From the NCBI GenBank assembly GCA_905221615.1, contig CAJNDT010001270.1, positions 1-64,000 on the forward strand: a DNA stretch of 64,000 nt, in the 5' to 3' direction. The stretch is from Symbiodinium sp. CCMP2592 (lineage: Eukaryota > Sar > Dinophyceae > Suessiales > Symbiodiniaceae). The notes under the pieces were generated by a model. That model searched no databases. It was not told where the DNA came from and saw only the letters and a program-made list of their open reading frames with translations. Both the position numbers and the translations under genes were made by a program. Positions within the stretch are counted from its first letter, which is position 1; every line of letters begins with the position of its first letter. Below, piece after piece: positions 30,381 through 40,173 of the stretch.

Positions 30381-33300
30381 ATGGAAGCTGCCACCCCAGT
30401 GCCAGCAGCTGACTCCCAAGGGTCCTTCGTTGAGACGCCTGAGCCTCGACGGGCAGCAACGATGGATCTTGAAACGCCCGAGGAGGCAGTGAAAAACATC
30501 AGGTCTCCGGGCTTGAAGCGGCAATGCCTTGAGGGGGCATTCTCCATGGCAAAGGATGCTGCCCAGGAGGCTGTCGCCATGAATGATGATGCTGCTGAAT
30601 GCAGCCCAGATCACAAGGCCTGCCAGGCCCTCCTGGACGACCTCAAGGCTGAGGTTCGCAGATGTGGCGGGGGCCCGGTGCAATACCTGGAAAAGCATGC
30701 CGAGGCGGCAGGATTCCGAGAGTGGCTGCTGGACCACTTCCCGCTGCAGGATGAGTTTCACTACTCCCATGAGAAGAACCTGCAGCCGATCGAAGAAAAG
30801 GAGATGTCGGATGTGCTGCCTTTGACCGTCCACGTCTCTGCGTTGGGCTTTTCCAGGGAATGCAGCCTCAAGCCTCCCTGTGGCCTGGACCTCATGATGA
30901 CTTTGTGTGACTTGTACTTGAAGGACGGGTTCACAACGGCCGGAGAGCCCTTGCTGGTTCTGCAGCAGGTGACGCCCAGCATCTCTAAGGACTTGCCGGC
31001 ACTTGATGAGGATGGCTTGCAAACGTTCAGTTTGGGGTACCTGAAAGGCTTTGCCCGGGCTGCAAGCCTCCTTTGCTTGCTGCATTTCATGAAGAAGCAA
31101 GGACTGAATGTCAAGAAGCAGTACCCCACCCTCTGGGAGACTGTGATTCGCATTCGTGTGCATCATATCAAGACTGAGAGCCGGCTGAATGAGGCCCTGA
31201 CCAACATGAAGATTTCGTGCAAGGGCTCCATTCGCAAGGCCACCAACACGGTCCAGTGTGTCTTCATGCTGAAGTCACTGATGAAAGTGGGAGTCCCCGA
31301 GCCCATGGCCTTGGTGAAGCAGTGGAATGCCATGTCGGCGCGGGCTTTCCAAATCAGTGGGAAACGCATGACGACTCTGAAGCTTCTGTTTGACAGTGCC
31401 CCGAAGGCCAGGCAATCATTGATCGTCTGTGTACTTAGGGGTCGGGTCTTAATCCAAAATAATTCTCTCGGCCCCTCTAAGAGGCGGTCCTGGACGACAT
31501 CCTGGACCATGTGCAGAGCCTTGGCTGGGATACCTGCGTCTGGTCCGACGACAACCTCAGCACCAAGAAGCTGTACCCGAAGTTCCAGTTCCCAGCCCGC
31601 TCGAAGGCCTGGCAGCAAAGGCTGCGCACATCGGAGGACTCCATGACTCTGGCTGTCCGCAGGCTCCAGCAGAGCCACGTTCGATTGCCGGAGTACCAGC
31701 GAAAGAAGCCTGACTGTCATAGTGTGGAGGAGATTTCCGCCATGGCTGCTTGCGCCGTCAACCTCACCATTGAGATTCAGAAGTTGGCCCCCATTGCCCA
31801 GTCGAAACTGGAGGCTGAGTTTCTGCAGCCTTTTGGTGATGGCTGCCCCAACGTGGCTCAGGAGATCGAGGTGGCCTTGCTTGAGAAGTCTGAGGCCTTT
31901 GACATCCGCAACATGCAGACCTTCCGGAGGCTGTTGGACGAGCAGGTCTTTGCCAGGCCTGTGTCCGCAAGCAAGATCGAGGAGGACAGCCTTGTGGTTG
32001 ACCGGCTGAACCTCGTCATCAAGCAGTGCCAGTACGACCAGCAGGTCTTCCACAACTGGATGAAGAAGGTGAGCAATCTCAAGAACGAGAGGGAGCAGCA
32101 GGAGCACACGTGGAAGTTGAGCCAGCGGGCAAAATGCAGCGCCGCGGCAGAGTTGTTCTGCAAGTCCTGCCTTCGGTTTGAAGTCTGGGACCCTAAGAAG
32201 CCGGAGAGTGCCATTGCTAGCATCATGGACTTCAGGCGCTTGACGATCACGGGTAAGCTGGGCCTTTCCCCGGACTCCAAGGATGTGGCGACCCTGATCT
32301 GGCTCAATTCCTCTGCGCCCTCCCTGGTCCCCGTCGGGATCGTGAACGCCTACATGCAGACATTGTCTTGGGCCTTGCATGACCAGCTCAGGGGCATGGC
32401 CGTGGTCTTGTCCCCCACATTCTCCTACGGGCGTGGCAAGCTGCACATCGAGGCCAGGACTCTGACGTCATCATGTGAGTCTTGTCATCAAATAAGTTTT
32501 TGGCTCGCAAGTCCCGACTGAGGAAAAGCTTCTGATGGAGTCGCTGGCGAAGGCCGGGAACCACAACCTCGATTGGCACTTCTCCATCTTGTTCAACAAC
32601 AAGACGGATCAGAGGGATCAGCGGCCGATGAACTACCAGGGCCGCTTGGTCTTCAGCTCGGTCATTGATCCAACGACCAGCCCGTTCTGGAACTGTGATC
32701 TGCGAAAGACGCAGCAGATCACGACAGACCAGTTGCCTGCCCGGGCCATGCGTGAGCCGGAGAATCTGTCCGAAGACTCTTTGCCCGAAAGCACGGATGT
32801 CAGGTCGGCTTCAAGTGGGGCCAGCAAGTACTGGCAGATTGGGCCAGGGGCATGCGACGCCATGCTGTCTGCCACGTTGACGAACCTCAGTCCCCAGCCC
32901 TTAGGAACTTTGATTGTGGACCTGTATGTGAGGACCGGCGAATTTGCAGAGGCCTTCTTGAAGCAGAGGGCCAATCGCCCCAACACCTTCTTCATTGGGT
33001 TCTGTGAGTCCCAGACTGAAGGCACCTGGGTCGAGACGGTTCTGAAGTCCAGCTTGACGGACTCCTACCTGGCCGGTGCGGTCATGCCGGGAGGTGACAA
33101 GGTTCCAGAGAAGATGCCAGAGGACCTGTGTGATCCGCTGCCGCCGCAGCCACGACTGAACTTGCTTGCCTCTGGGGTCCTTCGGAATTTTTTGGATATT
33201 ACTCTTAGGACCTATATCCTAATAACTTGATATCAATATTAATGGCCCGCTTTGTCAGGTCATTCGTGATGGCAAGTTGGCAATTCCGGTGGAGATTGTG

Positions 33301-34122
33301 AAGGAGTGGGGCACTCACCCTTTGGCCAAGGACTTCCAGGATTGGCTGAAGTGCTTCCAGGAGAGTGGCGGTGAAATCGTTGCTGCTGCTGGTGCGGATT
33401 CTGAGGCTGATCAGAAGCGCAAAGCTGCGGGCAACCCTGACTCCGAGCCCGCTGCCAAGAAGAAGAAGGGCGCGGTCAAGATTGATGAGGCCTTGATCGG
33501 TGAGGCCGATGCCATCTCGCAGGCCCTGCTGCACGAGTGCAAAGTGACTGTGACCAAGGACTCCGTGGGCATGCTCCAGGTCCGTGCTGGCTCAGAGGTC
33601 TGGCTCGTCAACAAAGGACCCAAGGATTTCGTGGCTGAGTTCCATCAGGTCTGTGGGTTTGGCCGTGGCAGCTTCAAACTGATGAAGCCAGAGGAGCAGC
33701 CTGTCGAGGGCCAGCGGTTTGTCGAGTTCAAGCTCACAGACTACCAGGACATGATTTACATCAACAATCAGTGCCTCACTGTTGGCCAGGCTGTCGCACA
33801 GCAACGTTTGACAAAGCCGGACTGCAAGGTCAGCTACCATGAAATTGTGCAAGACGCAGAGAAAGGCTTGAACGAATTTTCCCTGCGGCTGACTCACCGT
33901 GTGGTGTTCTCTTCCAAGATGGAGGAGGTGACCGCCGAGGCGACCTTCGGCAACCTCGCCCTCAAGGAGAACAACACGATCTGGTCAGAGAGCAAAGCTC
34001 TCTGTGTCTTGTGGCACTGCCGCTGGACTGCCAAGGGGCTGACTCCTGTAAAGCCCGCTGTCCACTTGAAGGGTGGCATTACGGTGAAGCCGGGCAAAGC
34101 CTTGAATTGCCATCAGAAGTAA
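30381..34122 (+). CDS. Large multi-exon protein of the 13.2-kb element, function unknown
   Basis: Start at ATG 30381 (MEAATPVPAAD). Four exons are inferred: 30381 to about 31418, about 31473-32474, 32512 to about 33174, and about 33258-34122. The second intron (32475-32511) is only 37 nt with GT..AG ends. The first and third introns have short direct repeats at their borders (AGGC; GTC-TTCG), so exact splice points are ambiguous. Exons read through in compatible frames to give roughly 1,180 residues. The last exon carries a Lys-rich AAKKKKG tract and a basic C-terminus. No catalytic motif was recognised. Its place beside the transposase and methyltransferase-like gene suggests an accessory transposition factor. 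Confidence 0.6.
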
Positions 34123-34775
34123 GTTGCTGCAGAGCCTTAGGGCTTAGGGCGAATCATAAGTTTAGGGGTTTTAGGTTTAGGGGTTTAGGGTTTATAAGGG
34201 TTAATAACTTGAAGACTTGATGCTGCAGCAGCTGCTTGGCATAGGTGATTTATCTTTCTGTGATGCTGACAGAGCTCAGTGCAAAATGCACTGGCCTGGG
34301 AAGTCTGTGCATCGCCCAATCCGAACCTATCGTCGTGTGTCATGAGTGAGGCAGGTATTCGCACCAAGTGTTTACTGCCCTCGCCTCTCGGTGCAGCACT
34401 CAGTGGCCTCGGACAAAATGTCTAAACCCTTGCAGCTGTGCGACAGTGACCGCTTAGTGTGCTCTTGCTGCTTGTGCTGCTGGTTGTTAGGTTTAAAGTT
34501 TGAGTAGGTCTGGGTCTAGGACCTTGCTAGGCTACAGCAGCAACAGCTGTGGCCTAGCTTGGTCCTAGACCGGAAGAGTGAAGGCCAGGACTGAATGAGT
34601 GAATCTGAATCAATCTGTGAGTGAAATTTATTTTCTGTGCCATGAGTGTGACAGTGCTGACATGAGTACGTCCAGTGCCTGTCCTTCACCTTGAACTTGC
34701 GAGCCTGACTGAGTCTGTGCTTCGTGCTGAGAGCTGTCTTCGGCCCAGGCTCGCGATCCCTGACGTGTAGTCGCC
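34123..34775 (+). other. Intergenic with telomere-like repeats
   Basis: TTTAGGGGTTTAGGG-type sequence at 34155-34195, then a hairpin-forming CTAGG / CCTAG stretch at 34505-34575 like that at 23846. No gene seen. Confidence 0.5.
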
Positions 34776-35990
34776 ATGGGGAAGAGAGACAAACGCCCGG
34801 GTAACCAAAAGCGGAAGTGGCGACGCCTTCGGGACCAGATCTTGGAGGAGGAAGAGGACGACGAGGAGACGTCGGATTCGTCAGATCGCAGGCGCCGAAG
34901 GAAGAACAAAAAAGTCAAACCTGAGGAGGTTGCAGAGCTTGTGGTGAAGATGCTGAGGAAGAGTGTTAAGTCCGAAAGCCAGCCAGAATGGGAAAGTCTG
35001 CCGGCTTCCTCCTGGGAGAGGCCGTCTTCGTCCTGGGAAGGCTCCTGGAGCAGGAGCAGCCGCTCAAGATCGTCATGGGAGAGACCGTCATCGTCCTGGG
35101 AGACTAGGCCCTCATCCTCATGGGAGAATAGGCCCGCCTCATCGTCTTGGAACAGCAGGCCCGCATCGTCCTGGGAGAATCGGCCCTCATCGTCCTGGGA
35201 GAATCAGCCCTCATCGTCCTGGCAAAATCGGCCCTCATCGTCATGGCAGTCCTCATCATGGCAGTCCTCATCATGGCAGGATCAGACTAACCAGGGATGG
35301 CAAGGCAGCAGCTCCAGGAGACGCCGCCGTGGCGGCGGTGGTACTCAGACGACAGCCGATGCTGCAGCAGGTCCTGACGCTGCAGGCTCAGCGGTGCCAG
35401 TCTCTGATGCAGTGCCAGATGTGACCCCGGCACCGGCGCCGGCGCCAGGCCCAGCGGCTGCTACAGACCCGGGTCCTGCTAGGGCCACTATCCTGGAAGT
35501 TGAGCATGCTCCGCCTGTCTGCATCGTTTGCTTGGAGCCAATGCGTCAGGGAGTGTACTTGCCGTGCGCCCATGGGCCTTTCCATCGTACCTGTCTCCAG
35601 CGCTCCGTTGAGCATGACACCCGCTGCCCAGTGTGCCGGACCCAACTAACAGCGGCAGATGTTGGAGCGATCCGAGCGTGGCCGACACTGGCACGACGAC
35701 CGGCAGCAGGACCAGGACCAGGACTAGCAGCTGCTGCTGCAGCAGGACCTAAGGTAACCCCCTGAAACTCCAAACCCTAAACCCTGAAACGCTAGGTTCT
35801 TAAACCCTAAACCCCTAAACTCTAAACCGAAACCCGTCCAGGACCTGTGGTGATCGACGACGCTGCCCCTGCTGTTGCTCCTCCAGCAGGACCAGGACCA
35901 GCACCAGGAGCAGTGCCACCGGCAGCGGCAGCGCCAGCTCCAGGACCCGCGGCAGGACCAGAAGCTGCTGCAGAGGGCGACCCGATCTGA
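34776..35990 (+). CDS. RING-finger protein with SSWENRP repeats, one intron
   Basis: Exon 1 is 34776-35753 and exon 2 is 35842-35990 (stop 35988-35990). The 88-nt intron has GT..AG ends and contains AAACCCTAAACCC. The N-terminus is basic and acidic; about residues 68-175 are tandem SSWE/SSWQ-type repeats; residues about 249-288 form a C3H2C3 RING (CIVC, LPCAHGPFHRTC, CPVC). Pro/Ala-rich sequence follows and continues in exon 2. A RING of this type is expected to act as an E3 ubiquitin ligase. It may protect the transposon or its transposase from, or direct it to, host ubiquitination; that role is speculation. Confidence 0.75.
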
Positions 35991-36597
35991 GTCATGTTGT
36001 AGACTTAGGCTTCTTCCGAATGGCAAATTTCAATGCTTGAGCTGAGACTGACAGTGTCCGCCGAGTGATTCGCTGACAGAGGACAGCGGGTTCTAACGAG
36101 CCTGCTGTGAATGATGTTAGCCTTGCTCATTTTGACTGACTAAAGTCCCACGGCTCACAGACTGCGGATCTTCCTGCGCCGCTCGATGGGAAACAATCTG
36201 AGAGTCTGGTGTCGAGTGAGAGCCGCGTCTGCAGCTGACTTGTCATTGTTTTCTCGAGCAGCACCAGCAGCAGGGACTAGGACCCCATGGATGGGGGCCT
36301 AGTCTATGGGGCCTGGCATGTGGGAAAGTGGGTGGGGCCAGGCCCCATTACAAGTTTCATACATATATATATATATACATACATACTTGAAAGGACAGAC
36401 CAGGGGGCCTTGGCATGTGGGACAGTGGGTGGGGCCAAGGCCCACCTGAAATGAAGGATCTGGGGCCTGGCATGTGGGTCAGTGGGAGGGGCCAGGCCCC
36501 AGATCCTTACTGGGTTTTTTTGGCTATGAAAAAATTAGATTTGATATTCAATTTTGTTGTTGCTATTATTTGAAGATTTGGATACCCAAACCAGGCA
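35991..36597 (+). repeat. Right subterminal region: three palindromic GGGGCCTGGCATGTGGG units and a TA run
   Basis: Units at about 36308, 36408 and 36461 each read GGGGCCT(T)GGCATGTGGG ... GTGGG(T/A)GGGGCC(A)AGGCCC, so each is an imperfect inverted repeat. A (TA)n run lies at 36362-36377. No gene was seen between 35991 and the TIR at 36598. Confidence 0.7.
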
Positions 36598-36650
36598 AAG
36601 TTAACAACACTATTAAAAAAGATCACTACGCTTTTATGGAAAAAATCCTT

Positions 36651-37601
36651 CGGGCACGGGGAAGACGCACCTGGCGAAGCAAATCGTGACGCAGCTCTCG
36701 GCGCTCGGCGAGGGGGTCACGCTCATCTCGAAGACGCACTGCTCCGTGCAGAATCTGGGCATGGGAGCGCAGACGGCGGACCACTGGGTGCGGCGCACGA
36801 TCCGCGCCGGCCGCTGCGCCCTGGACTGGCTGGTCGTGGAAGAAGTCACGCAGCTCGACGTCGGGCTCTGGGCCGACATCGCCCAGCTGTCGACGAACCG
36901 CGACGTGAGGTTCCTGCTGCTGGGAGATTTCAGCTGCCGCGGTGCAGGATGCCTTCGGCGGGGCGCCGGTGCTCCGGAACCTCAAGGAGACGCAGCTGCT
37001 CCACGACCTGGCCGGCGGCTGCGTGCACGAGCTCAGGGAGAACCAGAGGAGCGACGAGGGGATTTTTTCCTTCCTGGAGTGGTTGAAGGTGGACGAGGCG
37101 GAGCAGGTGGAGCTGTGGGGCGCCGTGCAGCGGGCCCGGGAGCTCTTCCCGAGGCGCGGGACGCCGGACACCTGCCTGGTGATCTCGCATGCGCACCGGA
37201 TCGCCATCAACGACCGGGAGAACCGCAGGCTGGCGCCGTCGGACGCCGTGCTGCTGGAGCACCGCGGGTCGGGGCCGGCGGGGACCAACCAGCCGCAGAC
37301 CATGCGTGTCTGGCCGGGGCTGAGGCTCGTGGGCGCCGGCGCGAAGGTGGCCAAGGGCCTCTTCGTAGAGGTCCGGGAGGTCGGGGAGCGGTTCGTGCTG
37401 GACGACGGACAGAGCTTCTCGCCGGCGGAGCTCCTGCGGTACACTCGCCTCTGCCACGCCATCACCTACGCGAGCTGCCAGGGTCTCACGCTCAGGGGGC
37501 GCGTGTGGCTCTGCGACGCCGACAGCCCGCACTTCTCGGTGAAGCACCTCTACGTCGGGGCCTCGCGGGCCACGAGCGCGGAGCTGCTCTCCGTGTGCTG
37601 A
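36651..37601 (+). pseudogene. Viral SF1 (Pif1/RecD-like) helicase, 3' part of the polymerase-helicase fusion
   Basis: The first residues GTGKTHLAK complete a Walker A whose GMPG half is at 23450-23465. Then come LVVEEVTQLD (Walker B region, with E in place of the usual D), FLLLGDFS (motif III), a frameshift near 36935, ASCQGLTLRGRV (motif V) and HLYVGASRATS (motif VI), ending at the stop 37599-37601. Motif order is that of SF1B helicases. The gene is broken by the 13.2-kb insertion and at least one indel. The helicase probably unwound the template for the polymerase it was fused to. Confidence 0.72.
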
Positions 37602-38274
37602 TCGGGCAACCCGGGCATTTCCCGGTTTGGGGAGCTGCAAAAAAAAGGGCAGCATTCCGTTCCCCGACAGCCCCCCGCGAGGGAGGCTGAGAGGGTTCCC
37701 CGGCAGCCCCCCCGCCAAGGGGGACTGACAGGGGTGGCGAGGCTTCGGAGGCGCCCCATTCCCTGGACGCCTCCCCGGTGCCTCGCCGACCGGCGCGAGC
37801 TTCATCGGTGGCTGGCGGTTACTGATAACCCGCCAATTGAGCCCTGTCTCAGTCGGGCACCACCTCCACTCGCTGGGACCGCCGTGCCACAACCTAGAGC
37901 CTCTCCCCGCAAGCGAGGGTCATCAGCACTAGGCCCCGGCTCAGCGTGCCCCACTAGGATAGGAGTAGGATAGACGGCGGCGGGTGCGCGGCGCGGCGGG
38001 CGCGACACGAGAGGTGCGACAAGAGGTGCGACAAGAGGTGCGACAAGAGGTGCGACAAGAGGTGCGACAAGAGGTGCGACAAGAGGTGCGACAAGGGGTG
38101 CGACAAAGAGTGCGCGGCGCGGAACACGGGGCGCGGAGCAGAACAGCGATGGAACGAAACTGCAAGCGAGAGCGCGGAACGCGGCGTCCTTCGAGCACGC
38201 GGAACGACAAGAACTGACAAAAGCGCGGAGCAAAACTGCAAGCGAGAACGCGGAACGCGGCGCAAAAAGCACAC
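37602..38274 (+). other. Post-helicase non-coding region
   Basis: 37631-37745 repeats the flank found at 19985-20100. No gene was seen. The 12-bp array at 38009-38110 lies within. Confidence 0.6.
38009..38110 (+). repeat. 12-bp tandem array, about 8 units
   Basis: Unit GGTGCGACAAGA, nearly perfect, degenerating at both ends into other GCG-rich sequence. Confidence 0.9.
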
Positions 38275-38717
38275 CTCTCTCTGTGGGGAGTATTCCCCAC
38301 CCCACGGTCCGTTGCAGTTGAGAGGATCGCGATTCTAAAATTCTCCGTGGACCTCGTAGGCCTCATCGGCTCTAAACTGCATCGTAGTGCAGTTTCGACC
38401 CTCAACGGAGCACTGCTCCTGGCGATTCTACGGCCCAAAATCTGCTCGTATTCGGAAGTCGAAGAGAGTGCAGGCCTGTGGACTCGCGAGCCTTTTTTTT
38501 GCGAGCGAGTCCACAGGCCTGCACTCTCTTCGACTTCCGAATACGAGCAGATTTTGGGCCGTAGAATCGCCAGGAGCAGTGCTCCGTTGAGGGTCGAAAC
38601 TGCACTACGATGCAGTTTAGAGCCGATGAGGCCTACGAGGTCCACGGAGAATTTTAGAATCGCGATCCTCTCAACTGCAACGGACCGTGGGGTGGGGAAT
38701 ACTCCCCACAGAGAGAG
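38275..38717. repeat. 443-bp near-perfect hairpin (213-bp arms, 17-bp loop)
   Basis: Arms 38275-38487 and 38505-38717 are exact complements as far as I can read them (coordinates sum to 76992). The loop contains CCTTTTTTTT. The arms are not satellite-like. Each arm lacks a plausible gene. Possible identities are a foldback transposon, a viral hairpin end or a source of double-stranded RNA. Confidence 0.93.
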
Positions 38718-38734
38718 TCAGGACAGCGAGACCC

Positions 38735-39040
38735 TTGAGGCTGCAGCGAATTGTGAGGGCCTCGGGCGCTGCAGCGACGGTGAGGGGCAGCTGGAGGCCT
38801 GGCTGCGGCGACTTTGCGGAGCACCTGACGTTCAGCCACTGTCAGACCGTGGGAGCTGCAACGATTGTGAGGCTGCAGCGACTGTGAGGGGCCACCTGGA
38901 GCAGCAGCGATTGTAAGGGGCACCCGACTGAGGCATGGGCCGCTGCGACTGTGGGCGCCTGGGGGGCTGCAACGACTGTGCAGCGACTGTGAGGGCTCGG
39001 GGGCTGCAGCGACTGTGAGCAGCTGGGGGCTGCAGCCACA
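38735..39040 (+). repeat. CTGCAGCGACTGTGAGGG minisatellite, same family as in the palindrome arms
   Basis: At least seven irregular copies of a GGGGCTGCAGCGACTGTGAG-like unit. The same unit fills parts of both palindrome arms, tying this region to the viral flanks. Confidence 0.8.
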
Positions 39041-39538
39041 TCGGTAGCCACATCGGCCACAAACGGTAGCCACAAAGGGTAGCCACCGGTAGCCACGAAC
39101 GGCAGCCACAAAAAACTATCCACGTCGTCGTCGCTGCGTTGTCGTCGGGTGAGGACCGCTATCCTCACTCGTCGCTGCGTCGTCGTCATCTCTCCGCCTC
39201 GATCCTCACCGCCCAGTCGTCACTACTTCGTTGCCGTCCCTCCCCGCCTCTATCCTCACCGCTGTCCTCACCCATCCTCTTGGCTCTCTCTTGTATCTGG
39301 TTTTTCAAACCACGTTTTCTTTCAGCGTAGTCTCTGGCTGTTTTGTTGATGGCGTAAGTCCTTCTCCCCGGTTTCGGCCGGAACTCGCTCCAGAACGCGG
39401 CCTAGAAGGCTCAGAGCTGGTTTTTAGAAGGCCCAAAAGTGCGCGGAAAGTCCATGCAAAATCTTTCGGGCCATAGTGCGGCCTGGCGGGGTCGGAGTTT
39501 GCCAGCTTGGCCTGCTAGACTCTGCCAGAATGTCGATT
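39041..39538 (+). other. Intergenic, repeat-rich
   Basis: GGTAGCCACAAA-type repeats at 39040-39110, GTCGTC/TATCCTCACC satellite at 39120-39280, then unique sequence with no gene recognised. Confidence 0.5.
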
Positions 39539-40155
39539 TCATTCGAATTCTCTTTCGCATGGAAATTCGAGTTCTTTCAGCTGTGAACAAACTTCATCGG
39601 AGCAACGTCGAAACGATTGCGGCGTATACGCTGCTAGCGCCCACATATGACCTTCATGTGGTTCAATTTTATGAAAGCGTCGTGCGTTGAAAGAGACAGG
39701 CTTGTCATGAATGTCAACCCACAAGCCTTTGAGCTCACGAACTCTGCCATTTTTGCGCAGCTTTTCCATTGAAGTTCCTCCATCGTCTTCAATCCAGACT
39801 CTGCCTCCACTGAAACTTCCAAGAGCAATGGCATGGTTCAGCTTTCCGACCATGTTTTGCTGGGATTCAGCAGGACGGCAATGGAAGTCCAGGTTCCATT
39901 TGGAAAGCGGTGTCTCATAAAATGGTTGATTGCTATGCATGCTTCTTTCATTGAGGAAGCTTTAGACACGTTCGGAGCATTGCCTCCGAAAGCGTAAAGG
40001 CCCAAGGTGCAGTACCGCTCATATGCTCCGGCTCCAATGGCTCGTTGTCGACCCCGCCATTTCCATTGTGGCGACCACTGATCAAGTAACGCCACCAAGT
40101 GCTTTTCGGAAGGGGCTTGCATGATAGCTTGGCATGCGGACGAAAGCTCAGTCAT
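39539..40155 (-). pseudogene. Retroelement remnant with 2OG-oxygenase-like C-terminal half
   Basis: Two overlapping - strand frames together read as one damaged gene. The upstream frame (40155-39838) begins MTELSSACQAIMQAP and contains WTSIAVLLNPSK. The downstream frame (39940-39539) has NHAIALGSFSGGRVWIEDD, WVDIHDKPVSF, RRFHKIEPHEGHMWALAAYTP. This NHA-(G)GGR-H pattern is the back half of the oxygenase-like module seen at the start of the window. A frameshift near 39860-39900 removes the HxD part. Confidence 0.6.
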
Positions 40156-40173
40156 TTTCGTTCATGAGAAAGA

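Larger units (their letters stand above)
23466..36650 (+). mobile_element. 13.2-kb DNA transposon inserted in the helicase P-loop
   Basis: The ends form imperfect terminal inverted repeats of 53 bp (23466-23518 and 36598-36650), matching at about 46 positions; both read AAGGATTT inwards and share TCTTTTTTAA and AGTGTTGTTAACTT. CGGG occurs at 23462-23465 and 36651-36654 as a probable 4-bp duplication; a 2-bp reading with one more TIR base is also possible. The cargo is all on the + strand: a DDE-like transposase candidate, a methyltransferase-like protein, a large multi-exon protein and a RING protein. Intronic and intergenic parts carry TTTAGGG-like repeats. I cannot assign a superfamily. Confidence 0.85.

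Noticed and set aside
31163-32446. 427-codon - strand frame
   Set aside because: Antisense to exon 2 of the multi-exon gene, whose + strand frame continues across introns.
36930-37892. 320-codon - strand frame
   Set aside because: Antisense to the helicase; no motif of its own.
38009-38110. CRISPR-like array
   Set aside because: The 12-bp units are contiguous with no spacers.
38347-38916. Mirrored 189- and 234-codon frames in the 443-bp hairpin
   Set aside because: The same peptide appears from both arms because the sequence is palindromic; no domain.
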